This document shows, one piece after another, positions 18,088 through 27,132 of a DNA stretch of 38,256 bases; the first letter of the stretch is position 1, and each line of letters starts with the position of its first letter. The stretch lies in assembly GCA_015490875.1 (NCBI GenBank), contig WFWZ01000288.1, forward strand, positions 1 through 38,256, read 5' to 3'. The notes under the pieces were generated by a model. That model was not told where the DNA came from. It saw only the letters and a list, made by a program, of their open reading frames with translations, and made no database searches. Origin of the DNA: Planctomycetaceae bacterium. Its GTDB lineage: Bacteria > Planctomycetota > Planctomycetia > Pirellulales > Pirellulaceae. Made by a program: the position numbers and the translations under genes.

Positions 18088-19533
18088 TCACTCACGCCCG
18101 CGGCGGTGAGCCCGTACCCTCTTTTCCCATTGCCGGTATGCTGCTCGAAGCCTTTCCAATCGCTGCGGAAACCGATCCTTCAGATCATGCTTCTCTGCGA
18201 CGTCCGCGTCGATGTCGAACAAGTGCTCCTCGAACCGTTCTCCTTTGCGCCTCGCCACGTATTTCCATTTCCCTTCCCGTGCGGCCATCCACACCGTGTC
18301 GCCTCGAGGCTTGCGCCAAAACAGCAGCCGTTCTCGATCCGAGCGTCCTTCGGCAACGTGGCGAATGATGTCGATACCCTCGAGCGGCGTGGCGTCCGAA
18401 GCGTGCGCTCCCGCAGCGGCGACAATCGACTTCGTAAAATCAAAAGTGACACAGATCTGACTGGATACCTTTCCCGAAGGAATGACGCCCGGCCACCGGG
18501 CAATCGCCGGGACGCGGATCCCCCCTTCATACGTCATCCCTTTGAAACCGGATAGTGGCGCGTTCCGAGCACTCTTCGTCCCTCCGTTGTCGCTGGCGAA
18601 GATGACGAGCGTGTTGCCGGTAAGCTTCTCCTCGTCGAGAATGCGCAGCAAGTCGCCGATCCGCCGGTCCATGTGTTCGATCATCGCAATATACGTCTTC
18701 GGCGGTGCTTTGCTTTGGTTCCACAACGGCGAATTGAGCGGCAACGGGTCGCGCCGCCGGTCTTGCGGTCCCTGAAACGGCGCATGGGGGCACGTGTAGG
18801 GAAGATAGAGGAAAAAAGGTTTGCTCTTGTCCCGATGCCGAATGAACCGGATCGCCTCGTCCGTCGCCAAATCGGTAAAGTACCCCTCGGCCGAAATGGG
18901 GTGGCCGTTACGGAACAGGTTGTAATAGGCGAGATTGTCCAAGTAATGGAAATAGTCCATACCGCCCCCGATGCAATAGAACGCATAGTCGAACCCATGC
19001 AAATGAGGGGCGAATTTCGGCTCGTAGCCAAGGTGCCACTTTCCGGTGATGGCGGTCTGGTAACCGGCTTCTTTCAACATCCGAGGCAACGTCCGGATCG
19101 ACGTCGGGAGCCCCAAGTCATGTCGGTCTGAAAGTCGCTTCGCATCGTCATAGCGGCCAACGTTGCCCGTGCCAATCGCACACTCCAGACCTCCGATCCA
19201 CTGTTGGTACCGCCCGGTCAGAAAGGCCGCACGCGTCGGTGTACACTCGGCGCCGTTGGCGTAATGCGCCGTGAACCGAATGCCCTGGCAAGCCAGCCGG
19301 TCGAGTTCCGGAGTCCGAATGTCCGGTCGACCATAACAGGCCAAGTCGCCATATCCTAGGTCGTCGGCCAGGATGAACACGATGTTGGGTTTGGGTGGAG
19401 CCGCTATGGAAGCCGACTCATCGAGCGCACCGCCGGAGAAGAAGACCAGACCCGCGAGCAACCAAAGCCACGCGCTGAGCCCATAGCTTCCACGACGACG
19501 TCGTCTCCTGTACACACGGAACTTCTCAAACAT
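18088..19533 (-). CDS. FGly-dependent sulfatase (arylsulfatase family)
   Basis: A 481-aa type I sulfatase that hydrolyses sulfate esters, probably on a polysaccharide. An Arg-rich N-terminus and a hydrophobic stretch (about 17-37) form an export signal. Metal-binding D57-D58 lie in FILADDLGYGD, and the maturation motif CTPTR is at 97-101, so Cys97 should be converted to formylglycine. GKWHLGY (near 163) and the SDNGG motif (near 313) complete the site. The converting enzyme is not in the window. It follows the 1145-aa LamG/hydrolase-like gene by 105 nt in the same direction, and the two may act on the same sulfated glycan; the membrane-protein gene downstream overlaps or touches it. Confidence 0.93.
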   Translation of the reverse strand: MFEKFRVYRRRRRRGSYGLSAWLWLLAGLVFFSGGALDESASIAAPPKPNIVFILADDLGYGDLACYGRPDIRTPELDRLACQGIRFTAHYANGAECTPTRAAFLTGRYQQWIGGLECAIGTGNVGRYDDAKRLSDRHDLGLPTSIRTLPRMLKEAGYQTAITGKWHLGYEPKFAPHLHGFDYAFYCIGGGMDYFHYLDNLAYYNLFRNGHPISAEGYFTDLATDEAIRFIRHRDKSKPFFLYLPYTCPHAPFQGPQDRRRDPLPLNSPLWNQSKAPPKTYIAMIEHMDRRIGDLLRILDEEKLTGNTLVIFASDNGGTKSARNAPLSGFKGMTYEGGIRVPAIARWPGVIPSGKVSSQICVTFDFTKSIVAAAGAHASDATPLEGIDIIRHVAEGRSDRERLLFWRKPRGDTVWMAAREGKWKYVARRKGERFEEHLFDIDADVAEKHDLKDRFPQRLERLRAAYRQWEKRVRAHRRGRE

Positions 19534-19638
19534 CGCGATCTCCCTCTGGTTCGCATCTGTCGATAGAGTCCAACGGCGGCTTCATACCTCGCCCCCTCCG
19601 AAACAAGGCGTCGAGCCACGCAGGCCCCCCGGAAGGAA

Positions 19639-22600
19639 TCAGCGTCTCGGTCGCACCTCGATGTATGCCTCGCCCACGCGCCCGGAAGCCAACTCCCGCA
19701 CGCGTATCCTCCAGACTCCCGTCCGGTCATTGTTTGCAAAATCGAACGGGATCGTCAGTCGTCCACCGGCCGCCCCATAGTATCCAGTGAACTCGCCTGG
19801 CCGACCTTCGGGGTCTTCGATGTCAACTCGAACCGGCACCACAGCATCGAGCGGCACTTCTCCGTCCGTGACCGCAATGGCGACCTCGATCGACTTGCCC
19901 GGCTCTGCTTGCGACGGCGCCTCGACGTGCACCTCGCGAATCGGCCGCTCCGTGACCATCCAGACCGTTCCCTCCGCAGGACCGAGATGACAGGTATATG
20001 TCAGTTGCTCACCCGACATGGATACGGCGATTTGCCGGTGGTCGGTCAACGAATAGACATATCCAGAGGGGCGTTGCAGCGTGATGGTTCCGCTGGACGG
20101 AAGGCCGTCCTCCATCACAAGGCCGTAAGAGCCAACGTACGTGCCGTACGTACGGCGATCGTTGACAGCGAAGATGTAGTCGGTCGATCCGAAGCGGCGC
20201 CGCCGCACAACGATGTCCGAATCGTCGCTGTCGACGTACCAGCGGTAACGGTCCTTCAACCAGCGACGAAGCTTGTCTGCTCGGCCCTGCAATGCCTTCT
20301 TGTCCTCGTGCGCCTTCCCCGTACGCCGATAACGTTCGATGACGTAATCGGGCTGGATCGCCGGGCACAACTCGGCATCGCCGACCACGAGCCCACCCGC
20401 TTTCTGAAACGCATGCACGGCCTGCACGACCGACCGAGGCAATACGTCGCAGTCGGTCAGAACCAAGACGCGAACACCCTCGAGGCCTCCTGCCACCAGA
20501 GACTCTTCGTAGAGAACACGCGGCTGAAGGCGAGCATACATGAGGACGTGGTATGCGTCTCCAGCCCACGAGTGGTTCCAGCCATAAGTACCTCGGCCCG
20601 CGAACATCTGCGAAGTGAAACTCTCGAGAAACGCCACATCCGAGGGTGGATCGGGAATCTGACGAAGCGCCGGTCCGAGTGGCTGGACGATCTGGTGAAT
20701 GAGCCTCGTCAGTTCGGCCTGGGCGTTCGGATTGGTCAGGCGGTAAGCACTCTTCGACTGGGTGGGTACCAGCGACTGCCAACCGTGGTACATGATTCCT
20801 TGAATGGGCCGAGCCATCTTCCACCAGAAGGCCTCTCGCAAGTGCATGGGAGCGATCGTGATATAGGCCGCATCCGGATCGCGATCGACCCAGGGAGAGT
20901 CGCCGGTAGCCGGCCGCTTCCCAAGCGGCGCCGTCTGCGACCGATACCAGATGATCTGCGTCATCTTCATCACTTGCTGACCGCGCCGATTGACTCGAGC
21001 CATCTCGAAGAGCTCGTCCGTACACAAACCGATACGAATGGGGTCCGGATAGGTATAGGTCCAGTGGGAAAGAACGTCGACCCCTCCGCCACTTCCGGAA
21101 ATACTGGGAACGCGAACCGCAGGATCGTAGAACGTCCAAAAGTCTCGGCGGTTCGGGATCGTTTCATGCAACCCGGCAGCTAGCCGCGTGTGAAGCTCAT
21201 TCCAGCCATCCCCTTCCTGCCAAAACCAACGGTAGAATGTCAGAATCGGATCATCGTCCGCCACGACACGATCCTCGGGGAATCCTGTCAACTTTCGATA
21301 ATGGACTCCGCGCTTACTGCGCGCCTCGTCGGGAATCTCTCGTCCGGTCTTCTTGCGGTACGCTTCGATCTCCAGCGGGTGAAAAGAGAGCTGGGAAGCT
21401 CCGCGGGTTTCCGTATGAATCAGTGCCGCCGCGAACGCGGGATGATCTCCGTAGGCTCGAGCCATCGCCCGGCCCGTGTCGTAGCAAAACTGCTGGACTC
21501 GAGGAAATAATCCACTGACGTCTGGACGCGCATACGGCCGGCCGTTGCGATCGACACGTAGAAACGGCTTCCCTTCAGGTGCCGAACGAAGCCAGTGTCC
21601 GGGGGAAAGTGAAGCGATAATACGGAGGTCGCTTTCGAGCGCCGTATCGAGCATGACTCGAGCCGCATTGATGTCCTCCGGTTCCGCCGGCAGTGCCTTT
21701 GGCCCCTCTTTCCACACGCGGCTGTAGTCGATGCGAAGTCCCAAACAATGCGTGAATCCGATTCGCTTGAGCCGTGGGAGTTCGCGCACCACCGAGTCGA
21801 CGCCGCCGATGCCCCACATCACGACAGGAAACGCATGGGGGAGAGGTCGCTTTACGAGCGTCATGGGAATCGATGTGCGAGACACCAAAGATTCACCGGA
21901 AACCGGCCAATCGGGAAGCGTGACGCTGACGCCGATTGCATACTCCGCCGGGCGTAAACGGGTATCGATGGGCACGTCGAGCCGGTAAGGCTGAAAAGGT
22001 CTCAATGTCGGCAGTGTCTGACGGGCCCACTGCCGACCTTCCAACTCTACGGTCACCGTGCCACCCTCAAGCAGCGACTCCGTGGCGTTGGTGATTTCCA
22101 GCTCGAGACGAGTCCCTTCGGCCATTCTCGGTTCCACGATCCTCGGCCGTCGCGACGTGATGCGAAGAGGGCGAAAGTCCAGCGGTGCTGCCGTGATACG
22201 GACTTCATCGATCCGACCGGGAAAAGGACGGTAGAGAGAACCTTGACGATCGCCGATCGCCAGGAGGCGACTCCCGTTCGCCATCGGACCGGCGCGATCG
22301 CGGTGGACCTGAGCAATCTGGGAACCGTTATGGTAAAACGTCACGGTCCCCCGCGAATCGTAACTCCAGGCAATGTGGTGCCACTTCCGCGACTCGAGCG
22401 CAACGGGCGGCGAATACCACGTCTCGGAGCGATCTCCCAGTCCGATCTCCACGACCATTTGCCGGCGTCCTCCACGGGCTCGGGAAAGCGACCACATGAA
22501 GCCTGTGTGGTTGATCGGCACGTACTTGGAATCGAGTAGCACGGGGGCAAGTTCGGCGGGAAAGGCATGTTCCCCTTTGGGGTGAATCCACATTTCGACG

Positions 22601-23076
22601 GAAAAAGCGCGAGCAGGAAAAAGCACCGGAGAGTTGGCGACCAAGAGTGCATGCGGTTTCGTCAGAAAGGGACGAGCTCCTTTCCCAATGGCCGCTCCTG
22701 TGTCCAGACATCCGCCGAAACGGCCCTCCGATGACCATACGGCTCCTCGAGCCGTCGTACCGTGATGATGACTCGAACCATCAGCCAGCCATTCAGGCCC
22801 TTTGCGGTCAAAGTTCCAATACCCCAAAACGGTTGGCCCACTAGCGTCGGCCCCTCGATAGGGCTTCCACCACTGAGCTGAAAGCTGTGTAGGATCGTCA
22901 GCGCGACACCACGCGGCAGTCGCCGAGACGAGCAACAATATCCATAGCATCGACGGGAAAGTCTTCGACAGAGACGAGGGTTTAGTACGAGCGGGGGCCT
23001 GTGAGATCCGGGAGCATCGCGACAGCCGCACAGGGTGACTCCTGAAACGCAAAAGGAAGGGATCGGTGGAAGCCAT
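19639..23076 (-). CDS. Large secreted LamG plus glycoside-hydrolase-like protein of unknown family
   Basis: A 1145-aa protein I cannot assign to a named enzyme family. A hydrophobic signal (about residues 43-59, MLWILLLVSATAAWCRA) lies after an unusual 42-residue basic leader, so translation may start at the internal ATG at 22950. Residues ~85-300 form a LamG/concanavalin-like beta-sandwich (FSVEMWIHPKG, RIDEVRI). A short Ig-like part follows. Residues ~410-760 look like a TIM-barrel hydrolase (FTHCLGLRIDYSRVW, then Asp/Glu-containing loops such as IHTETRGA and LCTDELFEMA). Residues ~800-960 resemble the GATase-like domain of family 42 beta-galactosidases (LEGVRVLVLTDCDVLP). The end is an Ig-like domain. 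A sulfatase follows 105 nt downstream. A glycan-degrading role is inferred. Neither start has a clear ribosome binding site. Confidence 0.72.
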   Translation of the reverse strand: MASTDPFLLRFRSHPVRLSRCSRISQAPARTKPSSLSKTFPSMLWILLLVSATAAWCRADDPTQLSAQWWKPYRGADASGPTVLGYWNFDRKGPEWLADGSSHHHGTTARGAVWSSEGRFGGCLDTGAAIGKGARPFLTKPHALLVANSPVLFPARAFSVEMWIHPKGEHAFPAELAPVLLDSKYVPINHTGFMWSLSRARGGRRQMVVEIGLGDRSETWYSPPVALESRKWHHIAWSYDSRGTVTFYHNGSQIAQVHRDRAGPMANGSRLLAIGDRQGSLYRPFPGRIDEVRITAAPLDFRPLRITSRRPRIVEPRMAEGTRLELEITNATESLLEGGTVTVELEGRQWARQTLPTLRPFQPYRLDVPIDTRLRPAEYAIGVSVTLPDWPVSGESLVSRTSIPMTLVKRPLPHAFPVVMWGIGGVDSVVRELPRLKRIGFTHCLGLRIDYSRVWKEGPKALPAEPEDINAARVMLDTALESDLRIIASLSPGHWLRSAPEGKPFLRVDRNGRPYARPDVSGLFPRVQQFCYDTGRAMARAYGDHPAFAAALIHTETRGASQLSFHPLEIEAYRKKTGREIPDEARSKRGVHYRKLTGFPEDRVVADDDPILTFYRWFWQEGDGWNELHTRLAAGLHETIPNRRDFWTFYDPAVRVPSISGSGGGVDVLSHWTYTYPDPIRIGLCTDELFEMARVNRRGQQVMKMTQIIWYRSQTAPLGKRPATGDSPWVDRDPDAAYITIAPMHLREAFWWKMARPIQGIMYHGWQSLVPTQSKSAYRLTNPNAQAELTRLIHQIVQPLGPALRQIPDPPSDVAFLESFTSQMFAGRGTYGWNHSWAGDAYHVLMYARLQPRVLYEESLVAGGLEGVRVLVLTDCDVLPRSVVQAVHAFQKAGGLVVGDAELCPAIQPDYVIERYRRTGKAHEDKKALQGRADKLRRWLKDRYRWYVDSDDSDIVVRRRRFGSTDYIFAVNDRRTYGTYVGSYGLVMEDGLPSSGTITLQRPSGYVYSLTDHRQIAVSMSGEQLTYTCHLGPAEGTVWMVTERPIREVHVEAPSQAEPGKSIEVAIAVTDGEVPLDAVVPVRVDIEDPEGRPGEFTGYYGAAGGRLTIPFDFANNDRTGVWRIRVRELASGRVGEAYIEVRPRR

Positions 23077-23099
23077 CGGAAAGGCATCTCGAGCTTTCG

Positions 23100-23107
23100 A
23101 GTATACT
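23100..23107 (-). promoter_or_regulatory. Palindromic -10-like box between divergent genes
   Basis: AGTATACT is a perfect palindrome that reads TATACT, close to a -10 consensus, on both strands. On the minus strand it lies 24 nt before the ATG at 23076, so it may drive the long minus-strand gene series. No strong -35 hexamer is seen on either side. Confidence 0.35.
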
Positions 23108-23136
23108 AGACATCACGACTGAGCGAACATTCCCGC

Positions 23137-23166
23137 CTGACGCGATTCGATCGACTCTGGTATCGT
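23137..23166 (+). promoter_or_regulatory. Possible promoter of the small secreted protein gene
   Basis: CTGACG (23137-23142) and TATCGT (23161-23166) are separated by 18 nt and lie about 100 nt before the start codon. Both match consensus only partly, so the call is weak. Confidence 0.28.
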
Positions 23167-23262
23167 GACAGCTACGGTCAGGCAGAAACGAGCCACGACG
23201 TGTTCGACGGTAGCACGCCGTCGCTCGTTGTTGACAAGAGCCAAAAAGGGAGGAACAGGAGG

Positions 23263-23874
23263 ATGGCTATGGTAAACGCACGACTTACCGGTTTTATGCG
23301 AGCACTCTATCTGACGGTGGCGGCGGGCCTCGTGGGACTCACGTCGGGCCCGGCCACCCGCATCGCTTGCGCCGAGGACGCCTCGAAATCCGACCGGTCC
23401 CCGACCACGATTCGCCTGGCGGACGGCGCTTTGACATTGAAAGCGCCGGAATCGTGGGAAAAACGGCAGCCGCGCTTTCGGATCATCGAATACGAGTTTG
23501 CCGTTCGGCCGCCCGAGGGCAAAGGAGATGCGGGTCGAGTCACCATCATGGGAGCCGGCGGATCGGTAGCCGCCAACATCGATCGTTGGAAAGGGCAGTT
23601 CGCGAAGGTGGCTCGCAGTGAGGAAGAGGAATTCAACGTCGGCAAAGTGAAGGTGCGCATCGTCGACTTGGAAGGAACCTTTCGCGAACGGCGCGGCGGA
23701 CCCTTCTCAGGAGCTCCAGCCAAACTGCGTTCCGACTACCGCATGCTCGGTGCCATCGTTGTGACACCGAACAAAGGGCAGTATTTCATCAAGATCACTG
23801 GACCGAAAGCGACGCTGGCGAAGCAGAAAGATGCCCTCAAGGAGATGCTCAAAGAGCTCCAGTTTCGCGGATGA
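23263..23874 (+). CDS. Small secreted protein of unknown function
   Basis: A 203-aa protein with a signal sequence (about residues 8-36, likely cut after CAE) and a soluble, mixed alpha/beta domain without Cys. Motifs include LKAPESWEKRQPRFRIIEYEF near the start of the mature part and YRMLGAIVVTPNKGQYFIKITGP near the end, followed by a Lys-rich helix. The pattern is like small lipid- or ligand-binding domains of the PsbP/LpqN kind, but I cannot name the family. GGGAGG and AGGAGG precede two ATGs two codons apart (23263 and 23269); either could start it. The ATG at 23200 has no such site. It is transcribed away from the LamG/hydrolase-like gene. Confidence 0.72.
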   Translation: MAMVNARLTGFMRALYLTVAAGLVGLTSGPATRIACAEDASKSDRSPTTIRLADGALTLKAPESWEKRQPRFRIIEYEFAVRPPEGKGDAGRVTIMGAGGSVAANIDRWKGQFAKVARSEEEEFNVGKVKVRIVDLEGTFRERRGGPFSGAPAKLRSDYRMLGAIVVTPNKGQYFIKITGPKATLAKQKDALKEMLKELQFRG

Positions 23875-24257
23875 GGGTCCTCTCGCAGCGACGCGGAGCG
23901 AGTCTCTCGCAAAGACGCGGAGAGCGCAGAGGGGGGACTCTCGCAAAGAGGCGGGGAACGCGGAGGGGGAAGTTGGGATATAAAAAGCAGGAAGGCATGG
24001 AGCGCGATCCTCGCCAGACTCTCAGCCTTCTCTACGCTTCCTTTCTTCTTTGCGTCTTGGCGTCTTTGCGCGAGACCCGTCTTTGCGCGAGACGAACTCA
24101 GCGCCTCTGCAGAGCTCCCCAAGAGCGTCTCTCGCAAAGACGCAGGGAGCGCCGAGGAGGGAGTTGGGAGGGTGAGACTCCAGCCGAGCCGATCGGTTCT
24201 TTTGCAATCGGCCACGCGACACATGCTTGTCAGCAACTCGCAATGGCACGCGGTGCT
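23875..24257. other. Gene-free region holding a repeat cluster
   Basis: This 383-bp convergent gap between the small secreted protein (+) and the RIC gene (-) is filled mostly by the repeats at 23881-24169. Open frames running through it are made of repeat sequence and have no ribosome binding site. The remaining sequence up to 24257 shows nothing recognisable. Confidence 0.6.
23881..24169. repeat. Cluster of direct and inverted CTCGCAAAGACGC repeats
   Basis: At least six related units surround a common core, CTCGCAAAGACGC. Direct copies start at 23881 (diverged), 23903, 23938 and 24128; inverted copies (GTCTTTGCGCGAGA) lie at about 24046-24076 and 24079-24093. The copies at 23940 and 24131 are alike over ~39 nt, both ending in GTTGGGA. 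The two orientations allow a large stem around 23971-24045. I recall similar motifs as dispersed intergenic repeats in many environmental bacteria; they are not a CRISPR array because spacing and length vary and orientation changes. Confidence 0.75.
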
Positions 24258-24980
24258 TCAAGCCGTCGATTCCGCCTGTTTGGCTCGAGGGAACAAGATA
24301 TTGTTCTCTTTGTGGATGTGCTGGTGGAGGTCTTGTTCCAGCGTCTGGAGTTCCTGATAGAGGGCTTCATAAGCGCTGCAACCATCCTCGGGGACGCGAT
24401 AATCGCCCGTCGCTTGTCGAAGCTGCTTCAGCAGGGCACCGGCCTGGTCATGTTCGTGCTCCATGACGCCGATCGGGTTGGCCACCGACCCGAAGGGAAA
24501 CGCGGGAGACAATTCCGACTGCTCGAGCATCCGAACCGCGGGGAAGAGAATTCGTTCTTCCTTCATCAAATGCGGCTCGAGTTCGGCTCGCAGTGCCCCG
24601 AAAAGCCGTTGCACGTCGTGCAACTCGGGGTGTTCCGAACCGTGAGCGGCCACCACCTTGGCAACCAGCTCGGTCAGTCGTGGCAGTTCTTGCTTGAGGT
24701 ACGCGTGGTGTGTCTGCTCGATGTGATCACATAGTTCACCCAAAGGCCGTTCGAGCCAGTTGATCGAGCTAGCACTCTGCCGAGTTTCTTCCTCGCGTTG
24801 GGCCGCATCGATCGCCTCGAGGATCGAGTCGGGATCGAGTTGTTCGTCTTGACAAGCTTGCTCGAGCGTCCGGTCGCCGCCGCAACAGTAGTCAATCCGA
24901 TGCGATTCGAGTATGCGAGCGGCTGCCGGAATGCGGGCGACGAGCTCACCGAGTTTCCACGATCGGCGGTCGGATGTCAT
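24258..24980 (-). CDS. ric: Iron-sulfur cluster repair di-iron protein (RIC/ScdA/YtfE family)
   Basis: A 240-aa protein that helps restore Fe-S clusters damaged by nitric oxide or oxidants. The N-terminal DUF542/ScdA_N domain has the family's double Cys in IDYCCGG (C32, C33). A hemerythrin-like domain follows, with His/Glu ligands spread over HHAYL, HGSEHPEL, HLMKEERILFP, EHEHDQ and HIHKENNILFP. The start at 24980 is fixed by a GAGGAA ribosome binding site 8 nt upstream; the frame stays open further upstream, but that part is antisense to the LOG gene and meaningless. A short purine-rich tandem repeat lies just upstream. Confidence 0.93.
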   Translation of the reverse strand: MTSDRRSWKLGELVARIPAAARILESHRIDYCCGGDRTLEQACQDEQLDPDSILEAIDAAQREEETRQSASSINWLERPLGELCDHIEQTHHAYLKQELPRLTELVAKVVAAHGSEHPELHDVQRLFGALRAELEPHLMKEERILFPAVRMLEQSELSPAFPFGSVANPIGVMEHEHDQAGALLKQLRQATGDYRVPEDGCSAYEALYQELQTLEQDLHQHIHKENNILFPRAKQAESTA

Positions 24981-24998
24981 GGCCAAGGTTCCTCGCGG

Positions 24999-25042
24999 AA
25001 TGGAAGGAAGAAATGACGAAATGGAAGGAAGAAACGAAATGG
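24999..25042. repeat. Short tandem repeat upstream of the RIC gene
   Basis: The unit AATGGAAGGAAGAAA(T)GACGA occurs twice in tandem, with a partial third copy starting AATGG at 25038. On the minus strand this is a pyrimidine-rich tract directly before the RIC ribosome binding site, so it would lie in the 5' leader of that gene or in the 119-nt LOG-RIC spacer transcript. Confidence 0.6.
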
Positions 25043-25099
25043 TTCGTCGATAAGACGGGAACAGGAATGGAAACCATACCACGATCCGGGTGACTGCGC

Positions 25100-25999
25100 T
25101 TAGGGTGTCGGACCTTGAGGGGGTGGGCAAGCGTCGGTGGCATGGCATGGACTGCCCGTCTCGGGGTCGACGTTGTGATATCGGGCAATGATTTCCCAAG
25201 CCTCGTGAGGCGTGTCGGCGAACCGGATCAAATCGAGGTGCTCGTCGCGGATGACCCCTTCGTCCGCTAGTTTCTGGAAGTCGATGACCGAGTGCCAATA
25301 CTGAGTTCCGTAGAGGATGATGGGGATGTCCTGCATGCGGTTGGTCTGGCGCAGCGTCAGCGCGTCGAAGAGTTCGTCGAATGTGCCGAAGCCGCCAGGG
25401 AACACGACTAGAGCTCGAGCTCGCAGAAGGAAGTGCATCTTCCGCATAGCGAAATAGTGAAACTGAAAACAGAGCTCGGGCGAGATGTACGGATTCGGGA
25501 GTTGTTCTTCGGGAAGGGTGATATTGAGTCCGATCGACTTTGAGCCGACGTCGAAGGCGCCACGGTTGGCAGCTTCCATGATTCCGGGGCCACCTCCAGT
25601 CACAATGACGAACTCGCACTGGCCATTGCACTGGCAGGCTTCCGAGACGATCTTCGCGAACTGGCGGGCTTCGTCGTAGAAATGCGACTTGGCCAAGATG
25701 CGCTCCGCACGCAAGACGGCTCGCTGCCGAGCCGGATCGTCGGGGGCCTGGGCGAGGGCCGCTCTTGCCGCCTCGAGCCGCGATTGGGCTTCTTCCCGTT
25801 CCACAATTTGCGTCCCGCCGAAAACGACCACGGTCGAGTGAATGCGTTCTTCCTCGAGAATGATTTCGGGTTTAAGAAGTTCCAACTGGACGCGCACCGG
25901 CCGCAACTCCGGTCGCTGAAGGAACTCGGTGTCGAGTTCGGGCAATCGGTAGGTAGGAGACTGCAAGATGGCGTCGCGCATGCGGTCGTGGTCGGTCAT
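25100..25999 (-). CDS. LOG-family nucleotide 5'-monophosphate nucleosidase-like protein
   Basis: This entry covers the part of the longer frame that looks like an independent gene (299 aa). It has the LOG/TIGR00730 Rossmann fold: GGGPGIMEA at 135-143, RK at 186-187 and PGGFGTFDE at 201-209, the phosphoribohydrolase signature that cleaves nucleoside 5'-monophosphates to base and ribose 5-phosphate. A strong ribosome binding site, AAAGGAGA, lies just before the ATG at 25999, as for a separate gene. The unusual point is that no stop codon separates it from the upstream peptidase-like sequence. The N-terminal ~55 residues before the fold are a charged extension. The RIC gene follows 119 nt downstream. 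Confidence 0.87.
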   Translation of the reverse strand: MTDHDRMRDAILQSPTYRLPELDTEFLQRPELRPVRVQLELLKPEIILEEERIHSTVVVFGGTQIVEREEAQSRLEAARAALAQAPDDPARQRAVLRAERILAKSHFYDEARQFAKIVSEACQCNGQCEFVIVTGGGPGIMEAANRGAFDVGSKSIGLNITLPEEQLPNPYISPELCFQFHYFAMRKMHFLLRARALVVFPGGFGTFDELFDALTLRQTNRMQDIPIILYGTQYWHSVIDFQKLADEGVIRDEHLDLIRFADTPHEAWEIIARYHNVDPETGSPCHATDACPPPQGPTP

Positions 26000-27040
26000 C
26001 AATTCTCCTTTCGCTGGGAGCGCGCGTGTCTCCAAAGGAAGGCGGCGAGGTGTCCGCGTGGCCGGCCGAAGAGGGCGAAGCGCCACGGCACCCAACGCCA
26101 TGAGAGCGACCGCTCCCAGCCAACTCCAGGTAGGCGCCGCTGGCGAAGTCCACCCGAATGCTTCGCTCCAGAGGCGCCAGCCCAGGATACCGGCCAGCCC
26201 CCACCAAAACAACAGCCCGAAAAGACGCCCGGGCCGAAGGAGTCGTTGCCAGTGACCGATCGCCAAACTGACAGCCCCGGCGGCCGTCACCCACGCTGCA
26301 AGCTGCCAGTGGCATGTGAAGTGGAGGGCCAACACGCAAGCAGACCAGGAGAGTGGAAACCAGCGGGAGGCCCAGCGACGTGCCGGGAGGATGAGGGCGA
26401 AAGCAACCACCGCGTCCCAACCGAGCAGCATGGCTGTGCGCACTCGCGGCGTCAGCGCCGAAACCGAAAAGGGGAGCCGCCCATCCGGCGGCACGTCGGG
26501 AAAAACGAGATGGATTGAGACGGCAACCAAAAGAGCGGGGGTGAAGAGTTTCCAAGGGACGGGCCAGTCGTCCCGTTCGATCAGCAGGGCCGTCAGGAGC
26601 GTGCTGAGGAGAATGAGGTGCAAAGTCTGCGTCGCAGAAATCACCGCCAATGTCGGACGGTAGTTCCAACTGTCCGGCAACGGAAGGTTGGCGAGTTCTC
26701 CTGCCACCTCGACAAGAGCCACGATGAGGAACAACAACGCGAAGAGTGCTTCGACGATTGGGTATCGCGGGGAGATGGGTGCTTGGCAGTCGCGGCATCG
26801 GCCGCCCAACACAAAATAGCTGAGTACCGGAATGTTGTCGTAGAACCGAATCGGCCGATCGCAAAAGGGACAGTGCGACCCTCGGCGCGAAAGACTCTCG
26901 CCTCGAGGTAGACGCCAGACGACGACGTTGACGAAACTGCCGATCATCGCACCGACGACCGTCCACCACGCCACCAGAAAGGCGGTCAGGGGATCGACCA
27001 GCGGCAATAGCTCCAGAAACACGCCAAGTGATGCGGTCAT
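25100..27040 (-). CDS. Prepilin-peptidase-like membrane domain in frame with LOG domain (646-aa fusion ORF)
   Basis: One uninterrupted frame. Residues 1-346 resemble an A24 prepilin peptidase: the N-terminal methylase part has [14 protein letters not shown] (34-47) and the zinc pairs CPFC (57-60) and CRDC (82-85) around [15 protein letters not shown]. Several membrane helices follow to about residue 320. The first peptidase Asp may be D157 or D158 in IERDDWP, but the second GxGD motif is not found, so peptidase activity is doubtful. Residue 348 is the Met that begins the LOG domain and has its own ribosome binding site. Either a true fusion with an internal start, or two genes that lost the stop codon between them, or a sequencing error. 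An upstream TTG (27100) would add 20 residues without support. Confidence 0.7.
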   Translation of the reverse strand: MTASLGVFLELLPLVDPLTAFLVAWWTVVGAMIGSFVNVVVWRLPRGESLSRRGSHCPFCDRPIRFYDNIPVLSYFVLGGRCRDCQAPISPRYPIVEALFALLFLIVALVEVAGELANLPLPDSWNYRPTLAVISATQTLHLILLSTLLTALLIERDDWPVPWKLFTPALLVAVSIHLVFPDVPPDGRLPFSVSALTPRVRTAMLLGWDAVVAFALILPARRWASRWFPLSWSACVLALHFTCHWQLAAWVTAAGAVSLAIGHWQRLLRPGRLFGLLFWWGLAGILGWRLWSEAFGWTSPAAPTWSWLGAVALMALGAVALRPLRPATRTPRRLPLETRALPAKGELMTDHDRMRDAILQSPTYRLPELDTEFLQRPELRPVRVQLELLKPEIILEEERIHSTVVVFGGTQIVEREEAQSRLEAARAALAQAPDDPARQRAVLRAERILAKSHFYDEARQFAKIVSEACQCNGQCEFVIVTGGGPGIMEAANRGAFDVGSKSIGLNITLPEEQLPNPYISPELCFQFHYFAMRKMHFLLRARALVVFPGGFGTFDELFDALTLRQTNRMQDIPIILYGTQYWHSVIDFQKLADEGVIRDEHLDLIRFADTPHEAWEIIARYHNVDPETGSPCHATDACPPPQGPTP

Positions 27041-27132
27041 GTGCCGGCACGAAAGGAAGCAGCGACCAAGTCCAACGCCGAAGTCGGATCCAGCGTACAA
27101 GAATCGGGGATGCCGAGCGAGGGTGGATGCCG

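Noticed and set aside
23881..24169. CRISPR array
   Set aside because: Units differ in length and orientation, spacers are not of uniform size, and no cas gene is nearby.
23871..24734. 287-residue plus-strand frame through the repeat cluster
   Set aside because: Its first part is translated repeat sequence and its second part is antisense to the RIC gene.
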